A stretch of 64,000 nt of DNA from Alcaligenaceae bacterium (GCA_947380655.1 CANCRX010000004.1:14566-78565); one strand, 5' to 3'. Shown: positions 16,763-27,228, numbered from the stretch's first letter. The notes: generated by a model not told the origin, from the sequence alone. Numbers and translations: made by a program.

Positions 16763-17566
16763 CTATTTCTTCGCCGGAATGCCAAGCGCTTTTTCGTCTG
16801 CAGGCACATCTTCGAAGTCTTCGTAATTAGGTAGTGTTTCAGCTTCACCCTTTGTGCCGCGAATCTGCGCAGCACGTTTCTTAAGGTAGGCGTCACGGAT
16901 AAAGCTATAGGGATCAGGCGCTGTTTTGTCAACCATATTGGTCACATCGAGCAGTGCTTCACGACGTTCGACAATCTCAAAGCCATAGATGGAATTTCTA
17001 ACGTCTACGTTGTGAACCATTTGTCCATAACCATACTGGTTAAAGTATAAGTCTGGAATCTTGCCAGTACCATCCCTGAGCGTTGTCCCGCCGAGGATTG
17101 GCAGCACCATATAAGGACCGGAGCTGACACCCCAGACGCCAAGCGTTACACCGAAATCGTTGGAAATGCGTTTGGCTCCATTCATGCTGGCCAAATCAAA
17201 GCAACCGCCAATACCCATGGTTGAATTCAGCAGAAAACGTCCCATTGTGTTGAGCGCATCTTCGTGACGACCTTGAATAGAGCTATTGATGAATGACCAG
17301 ACTTCGCCAAGATTCAGAAAAATATTATTGATGCAGGAACGAACAGGCTGAGGGGTGATAAAGGCGTAGGCCTCGGCTACCGGCTTAAATAACGCACGGT
17401 CGACCGCGTCATTGAATTCGTAGACAGAGCGGTTGGAAGATTCCCATGGATCCTGCGGATTGGCAGGACCGAGCGTCTTGGTGGCACAGCCTGCAAGCAA
17501 CATCACAGCGAGCGCGCTGCTCATCGCTGTTACGAATCGAGGGTTAACTACTGGTAGTGTTCTCAT
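16763..17566 (-). CDS. mlaA: Outer-membrane lipoprotein MlaA (VacJ)
   Basis: This 267-residue lipoprotein removes misplaced phospholipid from the outer leaflet of the outer membrane. I choose the ATG ending at 17566 (MRTLPVVNPRF), 1 bp after mlaD, because it puts the lipobox LLAGC at a normal signal-peptide length; an upstream in-frame start would add 11 residues and overlap mlaD. DPWESSNRSVYEFNDAVDR and the GVWGVSSGPYMVLPILG stretch are family hallmarks. Confidence 0.93.
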   Translation of the reverse strand: MRTLPVVNPRFVTAMSSALAVMLLAGCATKTLGPANPQDPWESSNRSVYEFNDAVDRALFKPVAEAYAFITPQPVRSCINNIFLNLGEVWSFINSSIQGRHEDALNTMGRFLLNSTMGIGGCFDLASMNGAKRISNDFGVTLGVWGVSSGPYMVLPILGGTTLRDGTGKIPDLYFNQYGYGQMVHNVDVRNSIYGFEIVERREALLDVTNMVDKTAPDPYSFIRDAYLKKRAAQIRGTKGEAETLPNYEDFEDVPADEKALGIPAKK

Positions 17567-17567
17567 C

Positions 17568-18074
17568 TCAGTCTGCTTGCTCTTTTTGCGGCGGCTCACT
17601 TGGCGTTGCAGGCGTACCTTGCTTTTCAGCGGTGCTATACAAAAACTTGCTGATCAGGGTTTCCAGCACGATAGCGCTTTGCGTCATGCTAATGACGTTA
17701 CCATTTTCAAGATTTTTATCTTCGCCACCTGGCTCAATGCCGATATATTGTTCTCCGAGCAAGCCGGAGGTCAGAATTTTGGCTGAAGAGTCCGTTGGAA
17801 AGGCAAAACTTTTTTCCATTTTGAGTGTTACCACGGCCTGGAAGGTTTTGTCGTCAAGTCTGATATCAGCAACACGCCCGACCACGACCCCTGCGCTTTT
17901 GACCGGAGCACGTACTTTCAGACCACCAATGTTATCGAATTTGGCGGAAAGGTTGTAAGTTGAAGAAAACGTAAAAGTGCTGAAATTGCCTGCACGCAGC
18001 GCCAGAAATGCCAGAGCGACGGCTCCTAGCAAAACAAATAAGCCTACCCACCAGTCATTTTTTTCGTTGGACAT
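17568..18074 (-). CDS. mlaD: MCE-domain protein MlaD
   Basis: This 168-residue protein has one N-terminal membrane helix (WWVGLFVLLGAVALAFLALRA) and an MCE domain (NIGGLKVRAPVKSAGVVVGRV). MlaD hexamers form the periplasmic ring through which lipids pass. Family length is normal. It lies 15 bp after mlaE and directly abuts mlaA. Confidence 0.95.
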   Translation of the reverse strand: MSNEKNDWWVGLFVLLGAVALAFLALRAGNFSTFTFSSTYNLSAKFDNIGGLKVRAPVKSAGVVVGRVADIRLDDKTFQAVVTLKMEKSFAFPTDSSAKILTSGLLGEQYIGIEPGGEDKNLENGNVISMTQSAIVLETLISKFLYSTAEKQGTPATPSEPPQKEQAD

Positions 18075-18089
18075 TTTGTGGCTCCAGAA

Positions 18090-18878
18090 TCAGTTGCTGA
18101 ACATGAGTGCAGTCAGCAGAAAATCAAGTCCCAGTACGGATAGCGAACTGGTCACGACAGTACGAGTCGTCGCATGTGCGACGCCTTCGGGGGTAGGTTG
18201 TGCCTGCCAGCCCTCATAAAGAGCGATGAGGGTCACAGCGATACCGAACACAAAGCTTTTAATCACGCCGTTGGCGACATCTTTCCAGACGTCAACACCA
18301 GACTGCATCTGAGACCAAAAGGCTCCTGTATCGATACCGATGAGCAGTACACCGACTGCCCACCCCCCGAGAATGCCGACCATGGAAAAGACGGCGGCCA
18401 AGATCGGCATGGCAATCACGCCCCCCCAGAAGCGCGGCACCAGCACGCGACGAATCGGATCGACCGCCATGACTTCCATGGCTGCGAGTTGTTCGCCAGC
18501 TTTCATCAAACCAATCTCGGCGGTCAGCGAGGTGCCTGCACGGCCCGCGAATAACAGTGCTGTGACGACTGGTCCGAGTTCGCGCGTGAGCGATAGTGCG
18601 ACCAGCAATCCCAGTGCTTCTTCAGAGCCATAGCGGTTAAGGGTGTAATACCCTTGCAAGCCCAAAACAAATCCTACGAATAGTCCTGACACCGCGATAA
18701 TCAGCAGTGAATAATTTCCAATGAAATGCACTTGCTGAGAAACCAGCCGCGGGCGTTGAAACACGATGCTGCTGCGGGTGAGCAAGGTTAAAAAGAACCG
18801 GGTAAAAAATCCGAGCCCTTTGAGGCGTAACCGCGTTTGTTTGCCAAGCTGCGTCAAAAAGCTAGAGCGCTGATTCAT
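18090..18878 (-). CDS. mlaE: Lipid ABC transporter permease MlaE
   Basis: This 262-residue permease of the MlaFED complex has five or so hydrophobic segments and the conserved GRAGTSLTAEIGLMKAGEQL coupling region followed by EVMAVDPIRRVLVPR. It overlaps mlaF by 4 bp. The family is certain from the coupling motif. Confidence 0.96.
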   Translation of the reverse strand: MNQRSSFLTQLGKQTRLRLKGLGFFTRFFLTLLTRSSIVFQRPRLVSQQVHFIGNYSLLIIAVSGLFVGFVLGLQGYYTLNRYGSEEALGLLVALSLTRELGPVVTALLFAGRAGTSLTAEIGLMKAGEQLAAMEVMAVDPIRRVLVPRFWGGVIAMPILAAVFSMVGILGGWAVGVLLIGIDTGAFWSQMQSGVDVWKDVANGVIKSFVFGIAVTLIALYEGWQAQPTPEGVAHATTRTVVTSSLSVLGLDFLLTALMFSN

Positions 18879-19756
18879 CTCTGACCTCTTTGCATCGCAA
18901 GCCAGGACTGGAATGCATTGGTTTCAGGATAGTCGAAGGCGACAGGGCCGTCTGCCTGACCCTGAAGAAATTGCTGAACATACGGGTCTGCTGAGGTGCC
19001 CAGGGTCGCAGGTGTGCCGTGAGCTTTCATCACACCCTGACCGACCAGGTAGACCTGATCAGCGATTGCAAAGGACTCTGCGACATCGTGGGTGATCACG
19101 ATCGAAGCACAGCCTAACTTATCAGAGAGGTGGCGGATCAGCCTTGCGGTAATGCCCATTGAGATCGGATCAAGACCAGCGAAAGGCTCATCGTATAAGA
19201 CGAGTTCTGGCTCAAGCACTACGGCGCGAGCCAGAGCAACGCGTCTGGCCATACCACCTGAGATTTGGGAGATCTTAAGATGTGCGGCGGCACGCAAGCC
19301 CACCGCATTTAACTTGTCGAGTACGCGCTCAAGTAATTTGGCGGGCTTCATATGCAAATGTTCACGCAGCGGAAAGGCGACGTTTTCAAATACATTGAGA
19401 TCGGTAAAGAGTGCACCTTGTTGAAACAGCACGCCCATACGCTGGCGTAAGGATTCAATTTTTGCCCGGTCGGCATGAGCCAGATTTTGACCAAACACCT
19501 CAACCGTTCCGGATTTGGCGACTAGTTGGCCTGTTGCTGCGCGTAACAGCGTTGTTTTACCTGAGCCCGAGCCTCCCATCATTGCAACAACCTGACCACG
19601 CAATACTTCGAGTGAGATATCGCGCAGCACAGTGAACTCACCATAGCCTAGCGTTACGTTCTCAAGACGTAAAACAGGATCACTAGGATACAAAGGTGGC
19701 GCGAGCATGGTGAACCATAAAGGTCGGACGGTGAGCCAAAGGGCACGGGCGACCAT
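18875..19756 (-). CDS. mlaF: Lipid ABC transporter ATPase MlaF
   Basis: This ATPase powers MlaFED. Walker A (GGSGSGKTT), signature ISGGMARRV, Walker B (LVLYDEPFAGLD) and H-loop (VITHDVAESF) are all present. The 293-residue frame starts at 19756, but the first 16 residues are unlike the family. An internal ATG at 19708 (MLAPPLYPSD) would give 277 residues and is equally possible, since neither start has a strong ribosome site. It is the first gene of mlaFEDA-C; no STAS protein MlaB follows. Confidence 0.94.
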   Translation of the reverse strand: MVARALWLTVRPLWFTMLAPPLYPSDPVLRLENVTLGYGEFTVLRDISLEVLRGQVVAMMGGSGSGKTTLLRAATGQLVAKSGTVEVFGQNLAHADRAKIESLRQRMGVLFQQGALFTDLNVFENVAFPLREHLHMKPAKLLERVLDKLNAVGLRAAAHLKISQISGGMARRVALARAVVLEPELVLYDEPFAGLDPISMGITARLIRHLSDKLGCASIVITHDVAESFAIADQVYLVGQGVMKAHGTPATLGTSADPYVQQFLQGQADGPVAFDYPETNAFQSWLAMQRGQR

Positions 19757-19840
19757 AGCCGCCCAAGATGCTTATTGTATCCCGATCTCCTAAGGGTTTT
19801 GCCTGATATTGATTGGCAAAGCCGGACTTAGCAAAAATAA

Positions 19841-20830
19841 TTATTCAGGCTTGATGCCAGCAGATTTGATTACTTTTGCCCATTTTGCCCGTTCAGTTTC
19901 GATAAACTGGGCGAAGGCCTCTGGTGAGCCGCCGCGCGCCTGGCTACCTGTGTCGGCAATGGCTTTGATTACGTCTGGATCCTGCAGAACTTCATTGAGG
20001 ACCTTGTTGAGTTTTGCAATGATTGGGGCGGGCATACCAGCCGGACCGATGATGCCTTGCCAGTTATAGGACTCGAAATCAGCTACACCGGATTCTGCCA
20101 TGGTGGGCACGTCAGGCAGAATAGCCAGACGTGTTTTGGACGTGACCGCGAGCGCGTGAATTTTGCCCGCCTGAATGGAAGGAAGCGCCGAGTAACCCAT
20201 TTCAAACATCATGCTCAGATGCCCTGCCATCAGATCGGTCGCAGCAGGGGATCCGCCTTTGTAAGGCACATGCGTGATCTCCAGACCCGTGGTCTCACGA
20301 AACATTTCGCCGGAAAGGTGATGCGCACCGCCCACACCTGACGAGCCAAAAGTCAGTTTGCCAGGCTCTTTTTTCGCCAAGGCGATCAGATCCGCTAGAT
20401 TCTTAACCGGTAGGCTATTTGCTACGCTGAGAACCAAAGGTGCTTGTTCGATCAAGATAATGGGGGTGATGTCCTTGACCGGGTCATAGGGCATTTTTTT
20501 CATCATCGACGGATTAACGGCCAGGGGCGCCATATTGCCAGAACCGATCGTATAGCCATCAGGCGCCGCCTTGGCTATGGCAGCCGTACCGATCACACCA
20601 CCCGCGCCGCCTTTGTTTTCAACAACAATAGGCTGTCCAAGTTTTTCAGTGAGCTTGCGTGCCAGCAGACGCATGCGAGTATCTGCTGAACCGCCTGCAG
20701 CATACGGCGTAATGAGCGTAATGTTTTTGGTTGGCCACTCGGGTGCAGATTGCGCTGCAACCTGAGAGGCGGGGAGTGCCGCGATCAGGGTGACCAAACT
20801 GATGCTTAGCAGTTGATGAAGACCTTTCAT
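19841..20830 (-). CDS. Bug-family (TctC-like) periplasmic solute-binding protein
   Basis: This 329-residue extracytoplasmic binding protein has a signal peptide (about residues 1-26, VAAQ). The Bug signature ITPYAAGGSADTRMRLLA and ENKGGAGGVIG follow, then VPYKGGSPAATDLMAGH. Bug proteins bind carboxylates and related small acids. No TctA/TctB permease genes are nearby, as is usual for the many orphan Bug genes of Alcaligenaceae. It lies 42 bp after gltD on the same strand, but its ligand cannot be read from sequence. Confidence 0.9.
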   Translation of the reverse strand: MKGLHQLLSISLVTLIAALPASQVAAQSAPEWPTKNITLITPYAAGGSADTRMRLLARKLTEKLGQPIVVENKGGAGGVIGTAAIAKAAPDGYTIGSGNMAPLAVNPSMMKKMPYDPVKDITPIILIEQAPLVLSVANSLPVKNLADLIALAKKEPGKLTFGSSGVGGAHHLSGEMFRETTGLEITHVPYKGGSPAATDLMAGHLSMMFEMGYSALPSIQAGKIHALAVTSKTRLAILPDVPTMAESGVADFESYNWQGIIGPAGMPAPIIAKLNKVLNEVLQDPDVIKAIADTGSQARGGSPEAFAQFIETERAKWAKVIKSAGIKPE

Positions 20831-20872
20831 GCGGCACTCTCCTTGAAGCGTTGTTTTAAAACGCTGTCCTGA

Positions 20873-22339
20873 TTAACGTGGCAATACTGATGAACCCATC
20901 AGAAACTCGTCGACTGAGCGCGCGCACTGTCGACCTTCACGAATCGCCCACACAACCAGTGATTGACCGCGGCGCATATCGCCCGCAGCAAACACTTTGT
21001 CGATATTGGTTTTGTAGTCATCGGTGTTGGCACGAACATTACCACGTGGATCTTGTTCGACTGCAAACGCTTTCAGCACGTGATTGACCGGCGCAACAAA
21101 ACCCATCGCTAACAAGATCAGATCTGCTTTGATATCAAATTGTGAACCTTTGATTTCTTGCATTTTCATCTGACCGGTCGCATCGTCCTTCACCCATTCG
21201 ACTTTGGCTGCGACGAGTTTTTCAACTTTACCGTTTTTGCCTTCGATAGATTTTGTGGTGATTGCCCAATCGCGCTCAGCACCTTCCTCGTGCGAGGATG
21301 AGGTGCGCAGCTTGGCTGGCCAGTAAGGCCAGGTCATTGCTTTGTTTTCACTTTCAGGAGGCTTAGGCATCAGTTCAATTTGTGTGACTGACTTCGCACC
21401 ATGACGGTTGCTGGTACCTACGCAATCAGAGCCCGTATCACCACCACCGATAACAACGACGTGCTTGCCTTTGGCGATGATTTGATCGGTGAGCTTGTCA
21501 CCTGCGACGACTTTGTTTTGTGGGCGCAGGAAATCCATGGCGTACATGACGCCTTCGAGCTCCCGACCTTCAACAGGCAGGTCGCGTGGTGTTTCACATC
21601 CACCAGTCAGGACTACGGCATCAAATTCTTTCTGTAACGCTGCAGGTGTTTTGACTGTGAGGCCGGCGGCAGCCGCATCGTCTGCTGCACCAATGTAATG
21701 GGATGTTTTGAACGTCACGCCTTCGGCTTGCATCTGTTTGATGCGTGCATCGATCAGTTGCTTTTCCAGCTTGAAGTCAGGAATGCCATAGCGCAACAAA
21801 CCACCGGCACGATCGTTCTTTTCAAAGACTGTGACATCGTGTCCGGCACGACCCAGTTGCTGGGCGCAAGCCAACCCTGCGGGGCCAGAGCCTACGACCG
21901 CGACTTTTTTGCCGGTTTTGACAGCGGCGGGTTGTGCAACGACCCAGCCTTCTGACCAGCCTTTGTCGATGATCGCATGCTCGATGGATTTGATTCCGAC
22001 CGCATCATTATTGATGTTCAACGTGCAAGCGGCTTCGCAAGGTGCGGGGCAGATACGACCCGTGAACTCCGGGAAGTTGTTGGTTGAGTGCAGTACATCG
22101 AGCGCACCACGCCAGTTCTGACGATAAACAAGATCGTTCCAGTCAGGAATGACGTTGTTGACCGGGCATCCTGTATTGCAGAACGGAATGCCACAGTCCA
22201 TGCAGCGAGCGGCTTGTTTGCCTGCCTGCGCATCGTCCAGATGCAGAACAAATTCACGCCAGTGCTTCAGACGGCTCGCGGGAGCCTCAGAGCCTTCTTG
22301 CAGGCGTTCGAGTTCGAGAAAACCAGTAATTTTTCCCAT
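20873..22339 (-). CDS. gltD: Glutamate synthase small subunit
   Basis: This 488-residue subunit oxidises NADPH and passes electrons to GltB. The N-terminal 4Fe-4S region (CMDCGIPFCNTGCPVNN) is followed by an FAD-binding Rossmann motif (VAVVGSGPAGLACAQQLG) and an NADPH-binding one (VVVIGGGDTGSDC). The C-terminal GDMRRGQSLVVWAIREGR is typical. It follows gltB by 9 bp. Confidence 0.97.
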   Translation of the reverse strand: MGKITGFLELERLQEGSEAPASRLKHWREFVLHLDDAQAGKQAARCMDCGIPFCNTGCPVNNVIPDWNDLVYRQNWRGALDVLHSTNNFPEFTGRICPAPCEAACTLNINNDAVGIKSIEHAIIDKGWSEGWVVAQPAAVKTGKKVAVVGSGPAGLACAQQLGRAGHDVTVFEKNDRAGGLLRYGIPDFKLEKQLIDARIKQMQAEGVTFKTSHYIGAADDAAAAGLTVKTPAALQKEFDAVVLTGGCETPRDLPVEGRELEGVMYAMDFLRPQNKVVAGDKLTDQIIAKGKHVVVIGGGDTGSDCVGTSNRHGAKSVTQIELMPKPPESENKAMTWPYWPAKLRTSSSHEEGAERDWAITTKSIEGKNGKVEKLVAAKVEWVKDDATGQMKMQEIKGSQFDIKADLILLAMGFVAPVNHVLKAFAVEQDPRGNVRANTDDYKTNIDKVFAAGDMRRGQSLVVWAIREGRQCARSVDEFLMGSSVLPR

Positions 22340-22348
22340 GATGGTTCC

Positions 22349-25300
22349 TTAAGCAGCTTTAGGCTGAGGGTTGGCGGCGCGCCACATTTCGCCGAGCGCG
22401 CGCTTGTAATCGACAGGCATGACTTTGACAAACTTGCTGCGCGCCCGATCCCAGTCACTGACCATGTCGCGGGCGCAGAAGCTACCTGTGTAACGGAAGT
22501 GATTTTCAACCAAGCGACGCAAGATGACTTCGTCTGTTTCGCGTTCTGCACCGCGTGTCATGCTGTGCCATACGTCGATGCCTTGTACTTTTGTTTGCTC
22601 AGCAGAGGACAGCACGGGTTCAATTTCAACCATGGTCATATTGCAGAGTTCGCTGAATTTTCCTTCCGGATCCCAGACATAGGCCACACCACCCGACATA
22701 CCGGCAGCAAAGTTGCGACCTGTGTTGCCCAGTACAACAACGGTGCCGCCAGTCATGTATTCGCAGCCGTGATCGCCGGTGCCTTCAACGACCGTAGCCG
22801 CACCAGAGTTACGCACAGCGAAACGTTCGCCTGCGACACCGTTGAAATAGGCTTGACCTGCAGTCGCGCCGTATAGAACGGTATTGCCGACGATGATATG
22901 GTCCGGACCAAAGCCGCGGAAGTCATTCGGTGAGCGTACGATGATGCGACCGCCCGACAAACCTTTACCGACATAGTCGTTGCCTTCGCCAACCAGATCC
23001 AGTGTGATGCCGTGAACGAGGAATGCGCCGAAGCTTTGACCCGCAGTACCGTTGCACTGAATATGGATGGTGTCATCAGGCAGACCGTCATCGCCATATT
23101 TTGACGCAACGCGGCCTGAGAGCATGGCACCGATCGTGCGGTTACGGTTACGCACTGGGGTGATGAATGAAACTTTCTCACCACGCTCAATCGCGGGCAG
23201 GCTGCGCTCAATCAGTGTGTGATCCAGTGCGGCTTCGAGCCCGTGATCCTGAGTCTCGATCTGACGGCGTGAACCTTCAATCGTAGGCTGATAGAACACA
23301 CGACTGAAGTCCAGGCCTTCTGCTTTCCAGTGCTCGATTCCCGCGCGGGTATCGACCAGGTCAACACGACCAACCAGTTCATCAAATGTACGCATACCCA
23401 ACTGAGCCATGATTTCGCGGACTTCTTCTGCAACAAAGAAGAAATAGTTCACGACATGCTCAGGTTTGCCCTGGAATTTCTCACGCAAGACAGGGTCTTG
23501 TGTTGCCACACCAACCGGGCAGGTATTCAGATGGCATTTACGCATCATGATGCAACCTTCCACGACCAGTGGTGCAGTCGCAAAACCGAACTCATCTGCG
23601 CCGAGCAACGCACCGATGACGACATCGCGTCCGGTCTTCATCTGACCGTCAGCTTGTACGCGGATACGGCTACGCAGCTGGTTCAGAACCAGGGTCTGTT
23701 GCGTTTCAGCCAAACCAAGTTCCCACGGTGTACCCGCGTGCTTGATCGAGGAGATCGGCGACGCACCTGTACCGCCGTCATGCCCCGAGATCGTGACGTG
23801 ATCCGCTTTAGCTTTTGCTACCCCTGCGGCAACGGTACCTACGCCTAACTCTGAAACAAGCTTGACCGAAATTGAGGCACGATCATTGACGTTTTTCAGG
23901 TCATGGATCAGCTGTGCAAGATCTTCGATCGAGTAAATATCGTGGTGTGGTGGTGGTGAAATCAGACCCACGCCAGGCACCGAGCAACGCAGTTTGGCGA
24001 TGTAGTCCGAGACTTTATGGCCGGGGAGTTGACCGCCTTCGCCTGGCTTGGCACCCTGAGCCATTTTGATCTGAATCTGATCGGCGCTTGAGAGATATTC
24101 AGCGCTTACACCAAAGCGACCTGAAGCAACCTGTTTGATTTTTGAGCGCATTGAGTCGCCAGCCTGCAGGGGGACGTCTGCAGCAATACGATCCGCACCG
24201 AGCTCGCTGGCAAGCGTGGCGCCAGCTTTAATGCCACTCTTGCCCGTGCGCAATTCATTGCGATAGCGCAACTCGTCTTCGCCACCTTCACCGGTATTTG
24301 ATTTGCCACCAATACGGTTCATTGCGACAGCCAGTACCGAGTGGGCTTCAGTCGAGATGGAGCCCAAAGACATCGCGCCCGTCGCAAAGCGTTTGACGAT
24401 TTCTTTTGCTGGCTCAACTTCGTCCAGAGCGATCGCACGCGCTGGATCAAGCTTGAATTCAAACAAACCGCGCAGTGTCAGGTGACGCTTGCTCTGATCA
24501 TTAATGAGTTGCGCGTACTCTTTGTATGTGCGGTAGTTGTTGGCACGCGTTGCGTGTTGCAGTTTCGCGATCGAGTCCGGTGTCCACATGTGGTCTTCAC
24601 CGCGAACGCGATAAGCGTATTCGCCCCCAGTTTCCAGGGTGTGTGCAAGCACGGGATCGGTACTGAAGGCTGCACGGTGCGTACGCAGCGCTTCTTCGGC
24701 GACTTCAAAAATACCAATACCTTCAATGGTGCTTGAGGTGCCTGAGAAATACTTGTTCACGAGAACCGAGCGCAAGCCAACTGCTTCAAAAATTTGCGCG
24801 CCGCAATACGACATGTAGGTCGAGATGCCCATTTTGGACATGACCTTGTTGAGACCTTTGCCGATTGCCTTGATGTAGTTTTTGACCGCTTTTTCAGGAT
24901 GCTCGGACATTTCGCCCAGGCTTTCAATCGCGAGGAATGGATGGATGGCTTCCGCACCATAGCCACCAAGCAGCGCAAAGTGATGGACTTCACGCGCCGA
25001 GCCCGTCTCGACAACCAGACCTGTATTGGTGCGCAGACCTTCACGGATCAGGTGTTGATGCACGGCGGAGGTCGCCAAGAGTGCTGGTATCGCAACTTGT
25101 GCGCTATCGACATGACGATCGCTGAGGATCAATACGTTATAGCCGCTGTTTACTGCGTCGACTGCATTGGCACATAGCGCTGCAAGGCGTGCTTCGATAC
25201 CATCTGGCCCCCATACGGCAGGGTAGGTGATATCGAGTTCAAAACTACGGAACTTGTCGCCTGTGACCTGAGCGATGCCGCGCAGGCGCTCCATTTCATC

Positions 25301-27082
25301 TGAGTCAAGTACCGGTTGTGTGATTTCCAGACGCAGTGGTGGGTTAACGTTATTGATATCAAGCAGATTGGGCTTGGGACCAATAAAGGAAACCAGTGAC
25401 ATCACCATTTGTTCGCGGATCGGATCAATCGGTGGATTGGTCACTTGCGCAAACAGCTGGCGGAAATAATTGTAGAAAGGCTTCGAGCGATCCGACAAAA
25501 TAGCGAGCGGTGCGTCGTTACCCATCGAGCCGATCGCCTCTTCGCCGCTGGCCGCCATCACCTCGAGTACAAATTTGTAGTCTTCCTGAGTCCAGCCAAA
25601 TGCTTGCTGACGATCAAGTAGCGATGCGGTGGGTTTCGCGAGTGCGAGTTCGGGTACGGGTAACGAGTCGAGTTTGACGCGCAAACGATCAATCCATTGA
25701 CGATAGGGGCGCGAATTGGCGAGCTGAGATTTGATTTCAGCATCGTCGATGATGCGGCCTTGTTCCAAGTCGATCAGGAACATCTTGCCGGGCTGCAAAC
25801 GCCATTTTTTAACGATGCGATTTTCAGGGATGGGCAGTGTGCCCGCTTCTGACGCCATGATGACCATGTCGTCATCTGTGATCAGATAGCGTGCGGGACG
25901 CAAACCATTGCGGTCAAGCGTCGCACCGATTTGACGTCCATCCGTAAAGGCAACGGCTGCTGGGCCATCCCAGGGCTCCATCATCGCAGCGTGATATTCG
26001 TAAAACGCGCGACGGCTTTGATCCATGTGTGTGTGCTGTTCCCAGGCTTCGGGAATCATCATCATCATGGCGTGCGCAAGGGAGTAGCCTGACATCACCA
26101 ACAGTTCAAGACAGTTGTCGAATGTTGCAGTATCGGACTGGCCTTCGTAAACAATTGGATAAAGTTTTTGCAGGTCTTCGCCCAGCACGGCAGATTGCAT
26201 CATGCCTTCGCGAGCGCGTAACCAGTTGAAGTTACCTTTGACCGTGTTGATCTCACCGTTGTGCGCAATCATGCGGTAAGGGTGGGCCAGCGGCCAGGCT
26301 GGGAATGTGTTGGTTGAAAAGCGCTGGTGAACCAGCGCAACAGCCGAGACAGTGCGCGGATCTGCCAGATCTTTGTAGTAACGACCAACCTGATCCGCGA
26401 GCAACAGACCTTTGTAGACTACGGTACGAACAGAGGCCGAAGGTACGAAATATTCTTTGCCGTGCGCTAATCCCATTGCCTGGATAGCATGGCTCGCCGC
26501 TTTACGAATCACATACAGTTTGCGCTCGAGTGCATCGGGGACCATGACGTCAGCGCCACGACCAATGAATAACTGACGAATCACGGGCTCACAGGCGCGA
26601 ACGGCTGGAGACATGGGCATGTCGGTATCGACTGGCACATCACGCCAGCCGAGAACGACCTGGCCTTCGGCGCGAACAGCGCGCTCGAGCTCTTGTTCAC
26701 AGGCCAGGCGCGAGGCGATTTCTTTTGGCAGGAAAACCATCGCAACGCCATATTCACCCGGTGCAGGCAAGGTGACGTTCTGTTTAGCGAGATCTTCGCG
26801 ATAAAACGCGTCAGGAATCTGAATCAGAATACCGGCGCCATCGCCCATCAGCTTGTCGGCGCCGACCGCGCCGCGGTGATCGAGATTCTCTAGAATCTTC
26901 AGACCTTGCTCGACGATAGAGTGGCTCTTGTTGCCTTTAATATGCGCAACAAAACCCACGCCGCACGCATCGTGTTCGTTGGCGGGTGAATAGAGGCCTT
27001 GAGCGGCTGGCAGCCCGACCGTTGGCGCCTGAACAGCTGCCTTGGACTTGGCTGGGAAAAAATTCAATGGATGTGTAGACAT
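22349..27082 (-). CDS. gltB: Glutamate synthase large subunit
   Basis: This 1577-residue enzyme makes two glutamates from glutamine and 2-oxoglutarate. I start it at the ATG ending at 27082, which has GGAG 7-10 nt upstream; the open frame extends to 27199 without family similarity. A 39-residue propeptide precedes nucleophile Cys40 (EHDACGVGF) of the class II amidotransferase domain. The FMN domain includes PGEGGQLPGHKV and SPPPHHDIYSIEDL. The 3Fe-4S cysteines are in MMRKCHLNTCPVG, and the C-terminal GXGXG domain is complete. A RAYT-like gene and inverted repeats lie immediately upstream. Confidence 0.97.
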   Translation of the reverse strand: MSTHPLNFFPAKSKAAVQAPTVGLPAAQGLYSPANEHDACGVGFVAHIKGNKSHSIVEQGLKILENLDHRGAVGADKLMGDGAGILIQIPDAFYREDLAKQNVTLPAPGEYGVAMVFLPKEIASRLACEQELERAVRAEGQVVLGWRDVPVDTDMPMSPAVRACEPVIRQLFIGRGADVMVPDALERKLYVIRKAASHAIQAMGLAHGKEYFVPSASVRTVVYKGLLLADQVGRYYKDLADPRTVSAVALVHQRFSTNTFPAWPLAHPYRMIAHNGEINTVKGNFNWLRAREGMMQSAVLGEDLQKLYPIVYEGQSDTATFDNCLELLVMSGYSLAHAMMMMIPEAWEQHTHMDQSRRAFYEYHAAMMEPWDGPAAVAFTDGRQIGATLDRNGLRPARYLITDDDMVIMASEAGTLPIPENRIVKKWRLQPGKMFLIDLEQGRIIDDAEIKSQLANSRPYRQWIDRLRVKLDSLPVPELALAKPTASLLDRQQAFGWTQEDYKFVLEVMAASGEEAIGSMGNDAPLAILSDRSKPFYNYFRQLFAQVTNPPIDPIREQMVMSLVSFIGPKPNLLDINNVNPPLRLEITQPVLDSDEMERLRGIAQVTGDKFRSFELDITYPAVWGPDGIEARLAALCANAVDAVNSGYNVLILSDRHVDSAQVAIPALLATSAVHQHLIREGLRTNTGLVVETGSAREVHHFALLGGYGAEAIHPFLAIESLGEMSEHPEKAVKNYIKAIGKGLNKVMSKMGISTYMSYCGAQIFEAVGLRSVLVNKYFSGTSSTIEGIGIFEVAEEALRTHRAAFSTDPVLAHTLETGGEYAYRVRGEDHMWTPDSIAKLQHATRANNYRTYKEYAQLINDQSKRHLTLRGLFEFKLDPARAIALDEVEPAKEIVKRFATGAMSLGSISTEAHSVLAVAMNRIGGKSNTGEGGEDELRYRNELRTGKSGIKAGATLASELGADRIAADVPLQAGDSMRSKIKQVASGRFGVSAEYLSSADQIQIKMAQGAKPGEGGQLPGHKVSDYIAKLRCSVPGVGLISPPPHHDIYSIEDLAQLIHDLKNVNDRASISVKLVSELGVGTVAAGVAKAKADHVTISGHDGGTGASPISSIKHAGTPWELGLAETQQTLVLNQLRSRIRVQADGQMKTGRDVVIGALLGADEFGFATAPLVVEGCIMMRKCHLNTCPVGVATQDPVLREKFQGKPEHVVNYFFFVAEEVREIMAQLGMRTFDELVGRVDLVDTRAGIEHWKAEGLDFSRVFYQPTIEGSRRQIETQDHGLEAALDHTLIERSLPAIERGEKVSFITPVRNRNRTIGAMLSGRVASKYGDDGLPDDTIHIQCNGTAGQSFGAFLVHGITLDLVGEGNDYVGKGLSGGRIIVRSPNDFRGFGPDHIIVGNTVLYGATAGQAYFNGVAGERFAVRNSGAATVVEGTGDHGCEYMTGGTVVVLGNTGRNFAAGMSGGVAYVWDPEGKFSELCNMTMVEIEPVLSSAEQTKVQGIDVWHSMTRGAERETDEVILRRLVENHFRYTGSFCARDMVSDWDRARSKFVKVMPVDYKRALGEMWRAANPQPKAA

Positions 27083-27164
27083 GTCGTGCTCCAGAGACAC
27101 CGCTGCTATGTTGCAGTGCGAGGTCAAGACAATACTCGGGAAAACACGGATATGCAAGTAAATA

Positions 27165-27228
27165 AAATAGGGTGCGTCCCTATTTGATTTTAGCCTCATC
27201 GTGGTGCTGATTAAAATGGGGACGCATC
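27165..27228. repeat. Inverted GGTGCGTCCC-type repeats between gltB and the RAYT-like gene
   Basis: A hairpin AAATAGGG-TGCGT-CCCTATTT (27165-27172, 27178-27185) is followed 28 bp later by AAAATGGGGACGCATC (27213-27228). The latter is an imperfect reverse complement of the first unit: shared core TGCGTCCC(T/C)ATTT. Repeats of this general style (AAATAGGGACGCACC) often flank Y1/RAYT transposase genes. An 11-bp direct repeat ATCGTGGTGCT (27198-27208, 27240-27250) brackets the second unit. This fits a relic of element ends. Confidence 0.6.

Noticed and set aside
22088..22876. 262-codon plus-strand frame across the gltD/gltB junction
   Set aside because: Antisense to two certain genes, with no motif or ribosome site.
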